This document shows, piece by piece, positions 1 to 7,502 of a stretch of DNA of 43,640 bases (positions are counted from its first letter, which is position 1; each line of letters opens with the position of its first letter). This DNA comes from CAYPZU01 sp964415395 (lineage in GTDB: Bacteria; Chlamydiota; Chlamydiia; Chlamydiales; SM23-39): NCBI GenBank assembly GCA_964415395.1, contig CAYPZU010000010.1, forward strand, positions 1 through 43,640. Direction: 5' to 3'. A program made the translations under genes and the position numbers. Below the pieces are notes generated by a model. That model worked only from the letters and a program-made list of their open reading frames with translations, had not been told where the DNA came from and ran no database searches.

Positions 1-1009
1 CTCTCCGTTTATAGGCATCGAAATGGACATCGCCCTCTGCATTGAAGTAGAACTGGCGCGCTCTCCGGTTATGAAGGGCCAGCCAATTCCGCATTTCCAC
101 GCAGTCCGGATTAGAATCTCTGGCATTCGCAGCCAGCTTGGCCAGCGCAGCACGCGCTCTTGCGTGTCCGTCTGTAACGACCTGAGCTCCGGTTCTTGCC
201 AACCTTAAATCGCTCCACCGGACCCCAGCCAGATAAGAACCTCCGTTTGCTCGCGCATAGTCACCGGACACTTGATCAAGAGCTGCGTAGAGAGGGGCTA
301 AAGAAGGATACAGATCCCCAGCGCCGGGATCGGTATAAAGATTCGTTCTTGGAATATGTAAATAAGGCAGAACATTCGGCATCGCGCTCAAAGCAAGCGT
401 TCCCGCAGTATGGAGCGCTCTCCCAGGAGAAACAGCTTCCCAAATGCGGCGCATCCGGCTGATAGCATGCATATCGGAAACCGAAACATCCGGATCGAAG
501 CGGCCCCGATCCTGCGGCGCCAATTGCGCCCCTTCTCCGTCCCAGGAGTTTTTTTTCGGCTCGACAGACTGATCGATCAGGGTATTAAACTCCCCCCGAT
601 GGCTTGCCTGGCCGATCGTCTGAAACGCCGAATCAGCCTCAATCAATTTGAACTGGTCGTTCCTTGAATCGCCGTCTGTCGCGTAAATCAGACCCACGCG
701 GTCAGGAGTCAGCGGATGGACGATATTGCTATTTGCGATCGAGCGGAGGATCAATTCAACGGAAGTCTGGACGATAGCTGGAGCGTCGATCGGGAGTTGA
801 TGCGTTTTCGAATCGAACGGAATCACCTGCCTCGAAGCGAGGTCGAATTTCTGAATGACGATATTGTACCACTGGCCGTTATGGCAGAGGGCATTTTCGA
901 AAATGAGCCATCCGCCCGACGCGTCCGTCCCCACCGCCTGGAGAGGCGTAGACGGAGGAGGCAGGAAGGTCGGCAAAGCGGCCGAGGGGGGAGGTAGGAC
1001 AGCGCTCAT
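1..1009 (-). CDS. Hypothetical protein, partial (3' end beyond window)
   Basis: An open frame runs leftward from ATG at 1009 to the window edge without a stop (336 codons read). The product starts MSAVLPPPSAALPTFLPPP, a proline-rich leader of about 25 residues. A mixed alpha/beta-looking stretch follows, with Trp-rich patches such as GGWLIFENALCHNGQWYN and LRLARTGAQVV. I do not recognise a family. No signal peptide or membrane segment is visible. Codon choice and GC content look like the flanking core genes, so the frame is probably real, not a shadow. The short Pro-rich start followed by an unknown domain resembles the starts of the unknown genes at 37438 and 41353, which may mean a similar class of lineage-specific protein; that link is inference. 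Confidence 0.7.
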   Translation of the reverse strand, partial: MSAVLPPPSAALPTFLPPPSTPLQAVGTDASGGWLIFENALCHNGQWYNIVIQKFDLASRQVIPFDSKTHQLPIDAPAIVQTSVELILRSIANSNIVHPLTPDRVGLIYATDGDSRNDQFKLIEADSAFQTIGQASHRGEFNTLIDQSVEPKKNSWDGEGAQLAPQDRGRFDPDVSVSDMHAISRMRRIWEAVSPGRALHTAGTLALSAMPNVLPYLHIPRTNLYTDPGAGDLYPSLAPLYAALDQVSGDYARANGGSYLAGVRWSDLRLARTGAQVVTDGHARARAALAKLAANARDSNPDCVEMRNWLALHNRRARQFYFNAEGDVHFDAYKRR

Positions 1010-1151
1010 GTTTCTTTATGGTTTTTTGCAAATATTATAACAAAATTTTACTATTTTATCTACATTCAATGAGGTCTTCCATCCCGATAATGTACCTTCT
1101 TAATCTCTGGGAGGTTGCAAGATATAAGCCCTTCGATTACGCTGCAATTCT

Positions 1152-1775
1152 ATGGAGACAGAATCGATCATCCCCCGCCATGCCGAGCCCTTCCGCTCCG
1201 TCCTGATCTTCGGCCCTCCCGGGTCCGGAAAGGGCACTCTGGGCAAATTCCTCAGCTCCGCAGGCAACCACTGCCACCTCTCCTCTGGGGACATCTTCCG
1301 GAGCCTTTCCCCCGAATCGCCAGCGGGCAAGCTCTACCACAACTACGCCGGCAAAGGACTTCTTCTGCCCGACGAAGTGACGATCCAGATCTGGCACCAC
1401 TACGTCCACGGCCTGATCGCCACGAACCGCTACTTCCCCTCGGAACAGCTCCTCCTGCTCGACGGCATCCCCCGCACCCTCCGCCAGGCGGACCTCCTCG
1501 AAAAACACGTCCAGATCGAGAAAATCATCGTCCTCTCGATCGAGAACATCGACGAACTGATCAAACGGATCCAGCGCCGCGCCGTCATCGAAAAGAGGAC
1601 CGATGACATGGACCCCCGTGTGCTCCGCACCCGGATGGAGGTCTACCAGAGAGACACCTCCAAACTCCTCAAGCACTATCCCGATCGGCTCATCTCCCGC
1701 TTCGACGCCGACCAAAAGCCCCTTGAAGTGCTCCGCGACGTCCTCGTCGGGCTTTCCGACCTTCTCTCCAAATAA
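1152..1775 (+). CDS. Adenylate kinase-like nucleoside monophosphate kinase
   Basis: The 207-residue product carries the P-loop GPPGSGKGT at residues 21-29, the NMP-binding SSGDIFR at 44-50, and LLDGIPRT at 102-109 (DGFPRT in most adenylate kinases). These are the core motifs of the enzymes that move a phosphate from ATP to AMP or another NMP in the cytoplasm. The LID region (RAVIEKRTDDMD) is short and has no zinc-binding cysteines, so this is a short-form enzyme; typical long adenylate kinases are near 215-245 residues. An N-terminal leader of about 15 residues precedes the first strand. Substrate preference (AMP, UMP or CMP) cannot be fixed from sequence alone. It is transcribed alone and converges on the 1854-5003 gene, sharing a terminator with it. 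Confidence 0.9.
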   Translation: METESIIPRHAEPFRSVLIFGPPGSGKGTLGKFLSSAGNHCHLSSGDIFRSLSPESPAGKLYHNYAGKGLLLPDEVTIQIWHHYVHGLIATNRYFPSEQLLLLDGIPRTLRQADLLEKHVQIEKIIVLSIENIDELIKRIQRRAVIEKRTDDMDPRVLRTRMEVYQRDTSKLLKHYPDRLISRFDADQKPLEVLRDVLVGLSDLLSK

Positions 1776-1796
1776 GAGACCGCAGCCTCAAAAAAA

Positions 1797-1830
1797 AAGG
1801 CCATGCCTTTTAAGGGCATGGCCTTCGTTT
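1797..1830. terminator. Bidirectional intrinsic terminator between convergent genes
   Basis: An 11-bp perfect stem, AAGGCCATGCC (1797-1807) and GGCATGGCCTT (1815-1825), has a 7-base loop. A-rich sequence lies on its left (1789-1798) and a T-containing stretch on its right. It sits between the stop of the kinase gene (1775) and the stop of the convergent gene (1854), so it can end transcription from both sides. Confidence 0.85.
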
Positions 1831-1853
1831 CAAGCCGTTAAGCCTGTGAAGAA

Positions 1854-4800
1854 TTACTCTTCGTCTTCTGGCAATACAACATCACCTGGCTTGCCGTCTC
1901 CTACAGGAGAGCTGGAGCGCGAGTCTGCATCCAGATTGCTTCCTGCATCATCCGACTCGTCATCGCTGAGAAGATCCTCATTGCCAAGGTCTTCTTCAAC
2001 TACAGCCGCTTTATCTGCAACTTCAACCGCTTCATCTGCAACTACAGCCGGTTTATCTGCAACTACAGCTGGTTTAACTGCTACCGGTGGAGTCCAGAGG
2101 CCCTGATTCACCACAACCGGAGATGCAGTCAAAGAGCGGCTGCCTCTTTGTTGTTTGTCGTGCAGCGCAAGAGCTTCCTTGGTGAGGACCGCTGCCGCCA
2201 CCGGAGATGAAGGCTGCGAGCTCGCTAAACGGTTAGATCCAGGCTTTCTACGGTCAATCAGTACTGCATGTTCTAATTGCGGGCTCTCAAGGTCGACAAC
2301 CGTTACTTCAGGTTCCCTTGTGCCTACAACGAGAGGAGCCAGTCTTTGTTGAACAGGCGTTCTCGCTCTAAGCGGATCTTCTGAAGGATCCACCTCTGCA
2401 AGAGACAATCCAGTTCTAGAAGAGCTGATCGGCTTTCCAGCAGGAGCAAATACGCTGTTCGCTCTATCTCTCACTGGAGGTAGACCGCTACCATCACCGA
2501 AGAGATCTCTCTCGTCAGCGCCATCTCCAAAGAGACCATTCAATCTTACACTCTCAAAAGATTGCACCGGCTCTTCGGCATCGTTATCTACACCGATTTG
2601 CTGGATGATTTCCGTCTGAGCCGCCAACCCGTGTTGCACATCTTCTAAACGTTTGTTTACAGCACCTTGCTTGTCAGCATCGAGCTTGCCGATGTTCGCA
2701 GCATGGAATTCGCCGTAGGGCTGAATCAATTTCCGAAGGGCATCAAGCGATTGCCATACAGCTTTACGCTGTTCAACGATCGTAGTGACTAGCTCACGTA
2801 CTTCCCTAAGTTTGCCAGAATATTCTCCCTCTGCCTTGGAAGCTGCGTCGAGCGCTCCGTTTTTCTCCATTAAACGCGCCCACAGGGTACCTTGTTTGGA
2901 TTTCGGAATGCCGGAATTATCCGCAAAAACACGTTGATAGAGCTTGTCGATCTCGACAAAAGCTTCTTTCACAGTGACAGTTTGCAAAGATGTAATTCGA
3001 CCAGACCCTCCCGTAATCTCTACAACCGGGATTTGAACATGCTGATCCCCGATTCGAGTAATTTCCCCTCTCAGTTGATCTTGTCTTACGAGAGAGCCAT
3101 TCAGCAGTTCAATATTTTGCTGCAGAAGTGCCTGAGCTGTTTCGACAGGCTTCATCTGCGCATCAAAAGCAGCGAGAAGCTGAGCCTGCTGTTCCTCATG
3201 AACCCGAGCTGCTTCCTGAGTCGCTCTCAGCGCTTCCTGTTCAACTGCTGCTTTCTTTTGCTGCGTTCGTTCAGCTGCATTCGTTCTCCAGGTACGGAGT
3301 GCGTCAGTCAAAGCTCTTTTCCTGCGAGCTTCAGCAAACTGCAATGCTTTCGCAGTCAGTTCTGCTTCGCTTGCGCGAATCGCTGTGACTTGCTGAACTA
3401 CGCTCGAGAGGAATTCTTCATCTTCAGCGAGGTGTCCTGGAGCGACAGCTGCCGCTACAGCGGAAAGATCTTCGTCATCAGCTGCTGGCTTAGCTACAAT
3501 CGTCCGGACTGCGCTAGCAACCATGATGGCTTGAATGTCTTCGTTCCCTTGAACGTTTTCAAGAATCCCCTGAACCTCTGCTTCAGTCAGAAGGCCTGCA
3601 CGAACCGCTTCGTTCATACTAGCTTCAAAAGCGGCATAGGCGGTCTTCGGATCTTGGGTTTGGAGATTTTCTACCAAAGCTTCTTCGCAAGCGGCAGCAA
3701 ATTTATACGCAATTGTTTGGCGAACGGCATCGACTTGATTAGGTGCGAAAATCCCTCTCCGAGCTGCAATTTTCAAATTCTTCATCGCTTGTTCAGAAAC
3801 ATTCAAAGCAGACTCAGGCGTGCCGTCGTAGTTGGCCGCGACGTCGCGTTTCATATGAGTTAGAAGAGCTGGCATGAGTCCCTGCTCATTAACCACACGG
3901 ACGACTTCGTCAGCGAGAGTAGTAGGATAATATTCGCCAGGAATCACTCTTGTGAGTTGAACGAACTTCTCGCTTCCGCCCTTGTCTTCAGCGACTTCTT
4001 TCAGCGCTCTATGGAGAGCCAAGACATCATCAGAGGAATTAGCAGACCCAATCAGCTGAGCAGCTACCTGCTTGGCGATCTGAGTGGCCTCAACGTTTCC
4101 GAGATGGGCATTCAGATTCGGCTTCCCGGCATTAGCCTTCGAAGCTTCTTTGTAAGCTTTTACCATCTTGCCTACAGAGCCTGCGATCTGTTTTTTCACC
4201 TGCTCGATATCGAGTTTAGAAGGAGCTCGTTTCGTAATTTCTCCAAGGAGCGTGCTCGTAACGCTTGCTCTTTCAACAGCTTCATCAGCTGCTTTCTGGG
4301 CTTTCGCGGCGGCTTTGAGGGCTTTCTTGTCAGGCGCTTGAGTCGCTACTGCGGAGCCAGAAACACCGGCTTGCGATACAACAATCTCGGCTTGATCAAC
4401 AGACGATCTGCGAGATCTGCTGACTGGTGTGTTGGAATGCTGTTTGCCTTGAGGAACTGCATCAACTAACTCTGCAGCTGAGCCTACGGAGGACGTTTCG
4501 TCGTCGCCTTCGTCGCCGCCTGGAACGCCGTCTTCTAAGACAGTATCCAAACCTGGCTGAGTTCTAGAATCGGAAACTAATGGCTCGCCTTGGGGCAGAG
4601 TATCGGCATCGAGGACTTCTACAGCTTTCGAACGGTCCCAAGATTTAGGAGCGTCTTTCCAGAACACGACGCCAGCTGCAATCGTACCAAATACTGTTGC
4701 AACAAAGGCGCCGATCGCTTTAAGAGCTGCCACGAAGCCTGTTTTGAACGATCCCTTGAGATCGCCCGATTTTCTTAAATCGTTCGCTCTCACGAAGTCA

Positions 4801-5003
4801 GCGGCGACGTGGTCTTGCCACATGCAGCGGGCAACGGAGCGGGTTTTGCCGTCGGGCGTGGTCATTGAGCCAGTATCGGCGTCGCCGGTCGTTGACGGGG
4901 GAAGTCGCGAGATGGTTGCGTCGGTTTCGACAGGCTGAGAAGCTTGTTTTCCAGCCGTCAAACCAAGGCCGGTAGTTGCTTCGAATTCTAATCTTGTACT
5001 CAT
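1854..5003 (-). CDS. Large coiled-coil protein with one hydrophobic segment, effector-like
   Basis: 1049 residues. The first 85 residues are polar and disordered. A hydrophobic stretch at about 89-115 (GFVAALKAIGAFVATVFGTI) could span or insert into a membrane. Residues of about 200-830 are Ala/Glu/Lys/Gln-rich and strongly helical, typical of long coiled coils. The C-terminus is acidic and disordered, with a short repeat (KPAVVADKPAVVADEAVEVA) followed by LLSDDESDDAG. No enzyme motif is visible. The layout of N-terminal hydrophobic segment, low-complexity region and SDDE-rich acidic tail is shared in outline with the proteins at 25124 and 27221. A role as a secreted or inclusion-membrane protein is inference. 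The ATG at 5003 has GGAGAT upstream at good spacing and TATAAT at 5032-5027. Confidence 0.85.
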   Translation of the reverse strand: MSTRLEFEATTGLGLTAGKQASQPVETDATISRLPPSTTGDADTGSMTTPDGKTRSVARCMWQDHVAADFVRANDLRKSGDLKGSFKTGFVAALKAIGAFVATVFGTIAAGVVFWKDAPKSWDRSKAVEVLDADTLPQGEPLVSDSRTQPGLDTVLEDGVPGGDEGDDETSSVGSAAELVDAVPQGKQHSNTPVSRSRRSSVDQAEIVVSQAGVSGSAVATQAPDKKALKAAAKAQKAADEAVERASVTSTLLGEITKRAPSKLDIEQVKKQIAGSVGKMVKAYKEASKANAGKPNLNAHLGNVEATQIAKQVAAQLIGSANSSDDVLALHRALKEVAEDKGGSEKFVQLTRVIPGEYYPTTLADEVVRVVNEQGLMPALLTHMKRDVAANYDGTPESALNVSEQAMKNLKIAARRGIFAPNQVDAVRQTIAYKFAAACEEALVENLQTQDPKTAYAAFEASMNEAVRAGLLTEAEVQGILENVQGNEDIQAIMVASAVRTIVAKPAADDEDLSAVAAAVAPGHLAEDEEFLSSVVQQVTAIRASEAELTAKALQFAEARRKRALTDALRTWRTNAAERTQQKKAAVEQEALRATQEAARVHEEQQAQLLAAFDAQMKPVETAQALLQQNIELLNGSLVRQDQLRGEITRIGDQHVQIPVVEITGGSGRITSLQTVTVKEAFVEIDKLYQRVFADNSGIPKSKQGTLWARLMEKNGALDAASKAEGEYSGKLREVRELVTTIVEQRKAVWQSLDALRKLIQPYGEFHAANIGKLDADKQGAVNKRLEDVQHGLAAQTEIIQQIGVDNDAEEPVQSFESVRLNGLFGDGADERDLFGDGSGLPPVRDRANSVFAPAGKPISSSRTGLSLAEVDPSEDPLRARTPVQQRLAPLVVGTREPEVTVVDLESPQLEHAVLIDRRKPGSNRLASSQPSSPVAAAVLTKEALALHDKQQRGSRSLTASPVVVNQGLWTPPVAVKPAVVADKPAVVADEAVEVADKAAVVEEDLGNEDLLSDDESDDAGSNLDADSRSSSPVGDGKPGDVVLPEDEE

Positions 5004-5282
5004 ATTACTATCTCCAAAAGTGGAATATTATATGTTTTTAATTGTTATTGTTTAGTTTTAATTCATGAATATTTTAATTCAGTTAACGTTATATTTCAAC
5101 ATTAAACAAATTTAAATTAAATAGTTATATCAATAAATTTTAAATTATATAGTTAAAAACATAATTAAAATATTTTTTTATATAACATTTAGTTGCGTTT
5201 GATAAATTGATGCTCTGCATATATAATGAGAGTATAGTAAATAGGTTAATAATAATTATTTTAATAAAACCTGGAGTTATCC
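5004..5282. promoter_or_regulatory. AT-rich divergent promoter region
   Basis: 279 bases of very AT-rich sequence separate two divergent genes. For the leftward gene a TATAAT lies at 5032-5027, with a weak -35 (CTAAAC, 5055-5050). For the rightward gene, TATAAT-like boxes occur at about 5221-5235, and GGAG lies 7 bases before the ATG at 5283. No coding frame is seen here. Confidence 0.55.
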
Positions 5283-5474
5283 ATGGATGCCAATAAGAAA
5301 GTCGCTTATCTGGAGAGCCTTGTAGACCACCTCAAGACAGAGCTGTCCCATCTCAACGACCTGATGATCGAGGTCGGGTTCCCTGAGGGAATCGCCACCC
5401 TGAAAATGACCGCCCACGAGCTGCTCGCCGAAAAGCAGGTTTATGAAGAAAGCGCTGCCTCCGAGAGCGATTAA
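5283..5474 (+). CDS. Small coiled-coil protein, 63 aa
   Basis: A 63-residue acidic helical protein (MDANKKVAYLESLVDHLKTE...), mostly one amphipathic helix with heptad-like leucines. The ATG at 5283 is preceded by a GGAG ribosome-binding site. It recalls SlyX-like small coiled coils in general appearance, but I cannot assign it. It sits just upstream of the ferredoxin gene, with a hairpin between, so it may be a separate transcription unit. Confidence 0.7.
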   Translation: MDANKKVAYLESLVDHLKTELSHLNDLMIEVGFPEGIATLKMTAHELLAEKQVYEESAASESD

Positions 5475-5483
5475 AAGGATTAT

Positions 5484-5510
5484 TTGACAGAGGGAACTCT
5501 TGTCAATTTT
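5484..5510 (+). terminator. Hairpin with T run after the 63-aa gene
   Basis: The repeat TTGACAGAG ... CTC(T)TGTCAA (5484-5506) folds with one bulged base and is followed by TTTT. It lies 10 bases after the stop at 5474. The right arm overlaps the probable -35 box of the ferredoxin promoter, so the palindrome could also be an operator. Confidence 0.5.
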
Positions 5511-5529
5511 GCCTGGGGTCGGGTATAGT
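5500..5529 (+). promoter_or_regulatory. Promoter of the ferredoxin gene
   Basis: TTGTCA (5500-5505) and TATAGT (5524-5529) are separated by 18 bases, a good sigma-70-type match. It lies 26 bases upstream of the ferredoxin ATG at 5556. It would drive ferredoxin and, 12 bases further on, the DUF1858-IscA gene. Confidence 0.6.
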
Positions 5530-5555
5530 AATTCGAAAATTCACCACCCGTCCCT

Positions 5556-5819
5556 ATGGCAAAGATCATTTTTGAAGACACCCAGGAAGAAGCAACCCTC
5601 CCCGACGACTCCCCGATCGCAGAAGCCTGCGAACAGGCCGGAGTCCCCTTCGCTTGCACGGAAGGGGTTTGCGGCACCTGCGTCATCGAAGTCACCGATG
5701 GCATGGAAAACCTGACCGAGTTCAACCAGGCGGAAGCCGATTTCCTGGGAGAGCTGGATCGGGAGCGCCTCGCCTGCCAATGCCGGATCAAGGGCGGCTG
5801 CGTAAAAATCAAATTTTAA
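5556..5819 (+). CDS. fdx: [2Fe-2S] ferredoxin
   Basis: 87 residues, the normal size for an adrenodoxin/plant-type ferredoxin domain. The cluster motif is Cys34-x4-Cys39-x2-Cys42 (ACTEGVCGTC), with the fourth ligand at Cys74 in RLACQ. Two extra cysteines (76 and 82) follow. It is a soluble one-electron carrier. The next gene, 12 bases downstream, encodes an iron-sulfur carrier fusion, so a joint role in cluster assembly or heme/lipoyl metabolism is likely by context. Which reductase feeds it is not visible here. Confidence 0.93.
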   Translation: MAKIIFEDTQEEATLPDDSPIAEACEQAGVPFACTEGVCGTCVIEVTDGMENLTEFNQAEADFLGELDRERLACQCRIKGGCVKIKF

Positions 5820-5831
5820 TTTTAAGGCCCC

Positions 5832-6392
5832 ATGGAACAGACCATTACCCGCGATATGACCATTGAGGAAGTGTTCAAGCGCTTCCCGAGCAAAGCCCAA
5901 AAACTGGCTCAAGAGATGACCAACCGCGGCCTCCATTGCGTGGGCTGCAGCGCTTCCACCTGGGAGACGATCGAGGCAGGGATATTGGGACACGGGATGG
6001 GCGAAGAAGATCTCGAAGACCTTCTGAAAAGCCTCAACGCCGTTTTGGCCGAAAAAGAAGACCGCTCCACGATTACAGTCACCCCCCGCGCTGCCAAGAA
6101 ATTCCTGGACATTCTGGCGGAAGAAGGGAAATCGGGATGGGGCCTCCGCTTCGGCGAACGGGCTGCCGGCTGCAGCGGTTTCGAATATTTCCTTGACTAC
6201 TCGGAAAAAGCGAAGCCGGGAGATCTGGTTTTGGAATCCTCCGGGGTCGAGATCCACATCCACCAGAAGTCGGCCGAGCGGTTGATGGGTTCCGTGATCG
6301 ACTACGTCGACGGCCTGCAAGGCGCCGGGTTTAAGATCACCAACCCGAACGTCAAGTCTTCCTGCGGCTGCGGCACCTCCCACGGCTACTAA
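5832..6392 (+). CDS. DUF1858-IscA/HesB fusion, Fe-S carrier
   Basis: 186 residues in two parts. Residues 1-75 match the DUF1858 type, with the ScdA-like CVGC pair at Cys36 and Cys39 (GLHCVGCSASTWE). Residues 80-186 are an A-type carrier (IscA/HesB/ErpA) with the three conserved cysteines Cys115 (AAGCSGF), Cys178 and Cys180 (SCGCG). A-type carriers receive and hand on Fe-S clusters in the cytoplasm. The N-terminal domain adds a second dithiol that might bind or repair clusters; that role is inferred. It is probably co-transcribed with the ferredoxin gene and ends at a strong hairpin. Confidence 0.9.
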   Translation: MEQTITRDMTIEEVFKRFPSKAQKLAQEMTNRGLHCVGCSASTWETIEAGILGHGMGEEDLEDLLKSLNAVLAEKEDRSTITVTPRAAKKFLDILAEEGKSGWGLRFGERAAGCSGFEYFLDYSEKAKPGDLVLESSGVEIHIHQKSAERLMGSVIDYVDGLQGAGFKITNPNVKSSCGCGTSHGY

Positions 6393-6400
6393 TTTCCCCT

Positions 6401-6440
6401 CCCCCGCCTCTCGGCGGGGGCATGAAATTATTTTTTAAAA
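6401..6440 (+). terminator. Intrinsic terminator after the Fe-S carrier gene
   Basis: CCCCCGCC (6401-6408), loop TCTC, GGCGGGGG (6413-6420), followed by an A/T-rich stretch with a T run at 6431-6436. It begins 8 bases after the stop codon. Confidence 0.85.
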
Positions 6441-6480
6441 TTTCTTTTGTCACCCCCCCCCCGCGCAAAAACACCCTCCC

Positions 6481-6510
6481 GACTATTCCGCAACGGTTTG
6501 CGGAATAGTC
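6481..6510. repeat. 13-bp perfect inverted repeat, probable old terminator
   Basis: GACTATTCCGCAA (6481-6493), loop CGGT, TTGCGGAATAGTC (6498-6510). On the minus strand it follows the AbiEii stop by 11 bases. Because the repeat at 6515-6539 copies sequence found just after the lpd stop, this hairpin may originally have followed lpd directly; that is inference. Confidence 0.7.
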
Positions 6511-6514
6511 AAAC

Positions 6515-6539
6515 ATCGATTTACTCAACGGTCTCAATC
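6515..6539. repeat. Direct repeat, copy A, at island left edge
   Basis: ATCGATTTACTCAACGGTCT plus CAATC. It matches 9274-9297 with two mismatches and one inserted base. It overlaps the last codons of the AbiEii toxin gene. The 11-base core CAACGGTCTCA (6526-6536) is identical in both copies and also appears inverted at 9129-9139. Confidence 0.7.
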
Positions 6540-7384
6540 TGTATCCTCCGAGCGAGATCTTTGAAAAAGGGGGCAGACCATAAATCAAGAAGTTTGGGAT
6601 CCGGCACAAAGGCTCTTACATCGTCCGCTGCCAATGACCAGTTGATTTTCTCTATTTTTTCATTCAGGAGCTGAAAGAATATTTTCTGCGTCAGAGCGCT
6701 GTTTTCAGGATAATGACTCAGCTGCTTCATTCTCTCTTCCAGGTGGGCCAGATTCAAAGGAATTCCATTTTTAATATACCAAATAAGGTCATACCAATCC
6801 CTTCCCTTGACCCGATTCTTCCAATTTCTGAAAAGAACTGCGTGCATTTTTCCGGCAAACAGATCGGGAGGCTGGAGAGCGAGAACATAAAAAGGAACCG
6901 GTTCAGGAACTAGTTTGGGCTCGGTCCGAAATCCAAGCGGAGGATCCACATCGATCTCGAGCTTTATCGTCAGCTTCTGATCGGGATGGCCGCTTTTTTT
7001 TCCCAACGACAATAACAGCTGGAACGTATTCGTTTTTAAAAACGCTGAAACAATCCCCGTTTCCTTCGTCTTTTCTTTTTTCTCTACAGAAAGGTCAAAT
7101 CCGAAAGAGACGATTTCCTGCCGCATGCTTTCGAGATAGGGATCGAAATCAAAACGGGGATTCCGGGCCAAAAGAGTAAAGTCCAAATCTTCACTGAATC
7201 GATCGAGTCCAAAGAGGATTCTAAGAGCGGTGCCTCCATAGAAAGCGGCCTTTTCAAAAAACTTTGCTCTCGATAACCCAAGCAAAGCGACCTGCTGTAA
7301 AATCTCCCGCAGCTTATCAAGGTCTGAAAGAGGACGGTTTCCATATTTTTGGATCATCAACTGGATATGGGGGTCTAGCATCAT
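6521..7384 (-). CDS. AbiEii/AbiGii-family nucleotidyltransferase toxin
   Basis: 287 residues. The nucleotidyltransferase signature is clear: GGTALR at 50-55 and FSEDLDF at 63-69, with catalytic Asp66 and Asp68, a third acidic strand around KLEIDVDPP, and the family's C-terminal GRDWYDLIWY. Toxins of this family transfer nucleotides to cellular targets (tRNA in the MenT branch) and stop growth. It starts with tandem ATGs (7384, 7381), 4 bases after the 37-aa gene and downstream of the AbiEi gene, so the three appear to form one transcript. The last codons lie inside a direct repeat, so the C-terminus may have been set by the insertion. No catalytic residue looks lost. Confidence 0.88.
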   Translation of the reverse strand: MMLDPHIQLMIQKYGNRPLSDLDKLREILQQVALLGLSRAKFFEKAAFYGGTALRILFGLDRFSEDLDFTLLARNPRFDFDPYLESMRQEIVSFGFDLSVEKKEKTKETGIVSAFLKTNTFQLLLSLGKKSGHPDQKLTIKLEIDVDPPLGFRTEPKLVPEPVPFYVLALQPPDLFAGKMHAVLFRNWKNRVKGRDWYDLIWYIKNGIPLNLAHLEERMKQLSHYPENSALTQKIFFQLLNEKIEKINWSLAADDVRAFVPDPKLLDLWSAPFFKDLARRIQIETVE

Positions 7385-7388
7385 GAAT

Positions 7389-7502
7389 CTATCCGCAAAG
7401 CAGAGGGTTTAGGGATTCGAGAAAATTTTTGCGATCCCGTTTCGGGGCGCTGGGACCAAAAAGTTTCCGAAGACCGACGTTATAATTTGCGGATAGGTTC
7501 AT
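7389..7502 (-). CDS. Small gene between AbiE antitoxin and toxin, 37 aa
   Basis: A 37-codon frame starts at ATG 7502, overlapping the AbiEi stop as ATGA (7499-7502). It ends with TAG at 7391-7389, 4 bases before the toxin start. The peptide (MNLSANYNVGLRKLFGPSAP...) is basic in the middle (PKRDRKN) and ends NPLLCG. I recognise no family. The exact fit of start and stop between the two neighbours suggests translational coupling through the operon. An 11-bp inverted repeat (CTATCCGCAAA 7389-7399, TTTGCGGATAG 7486-7496) lies at its two ends, so the spacer could instead be a structured RNA. Classical abiE pairs have no such gene. Confidence 0.5.
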   Translation of the reverse strand: MNLSANYNVGLRKLFGPSAPKRDRKNFLESLNPLLCG

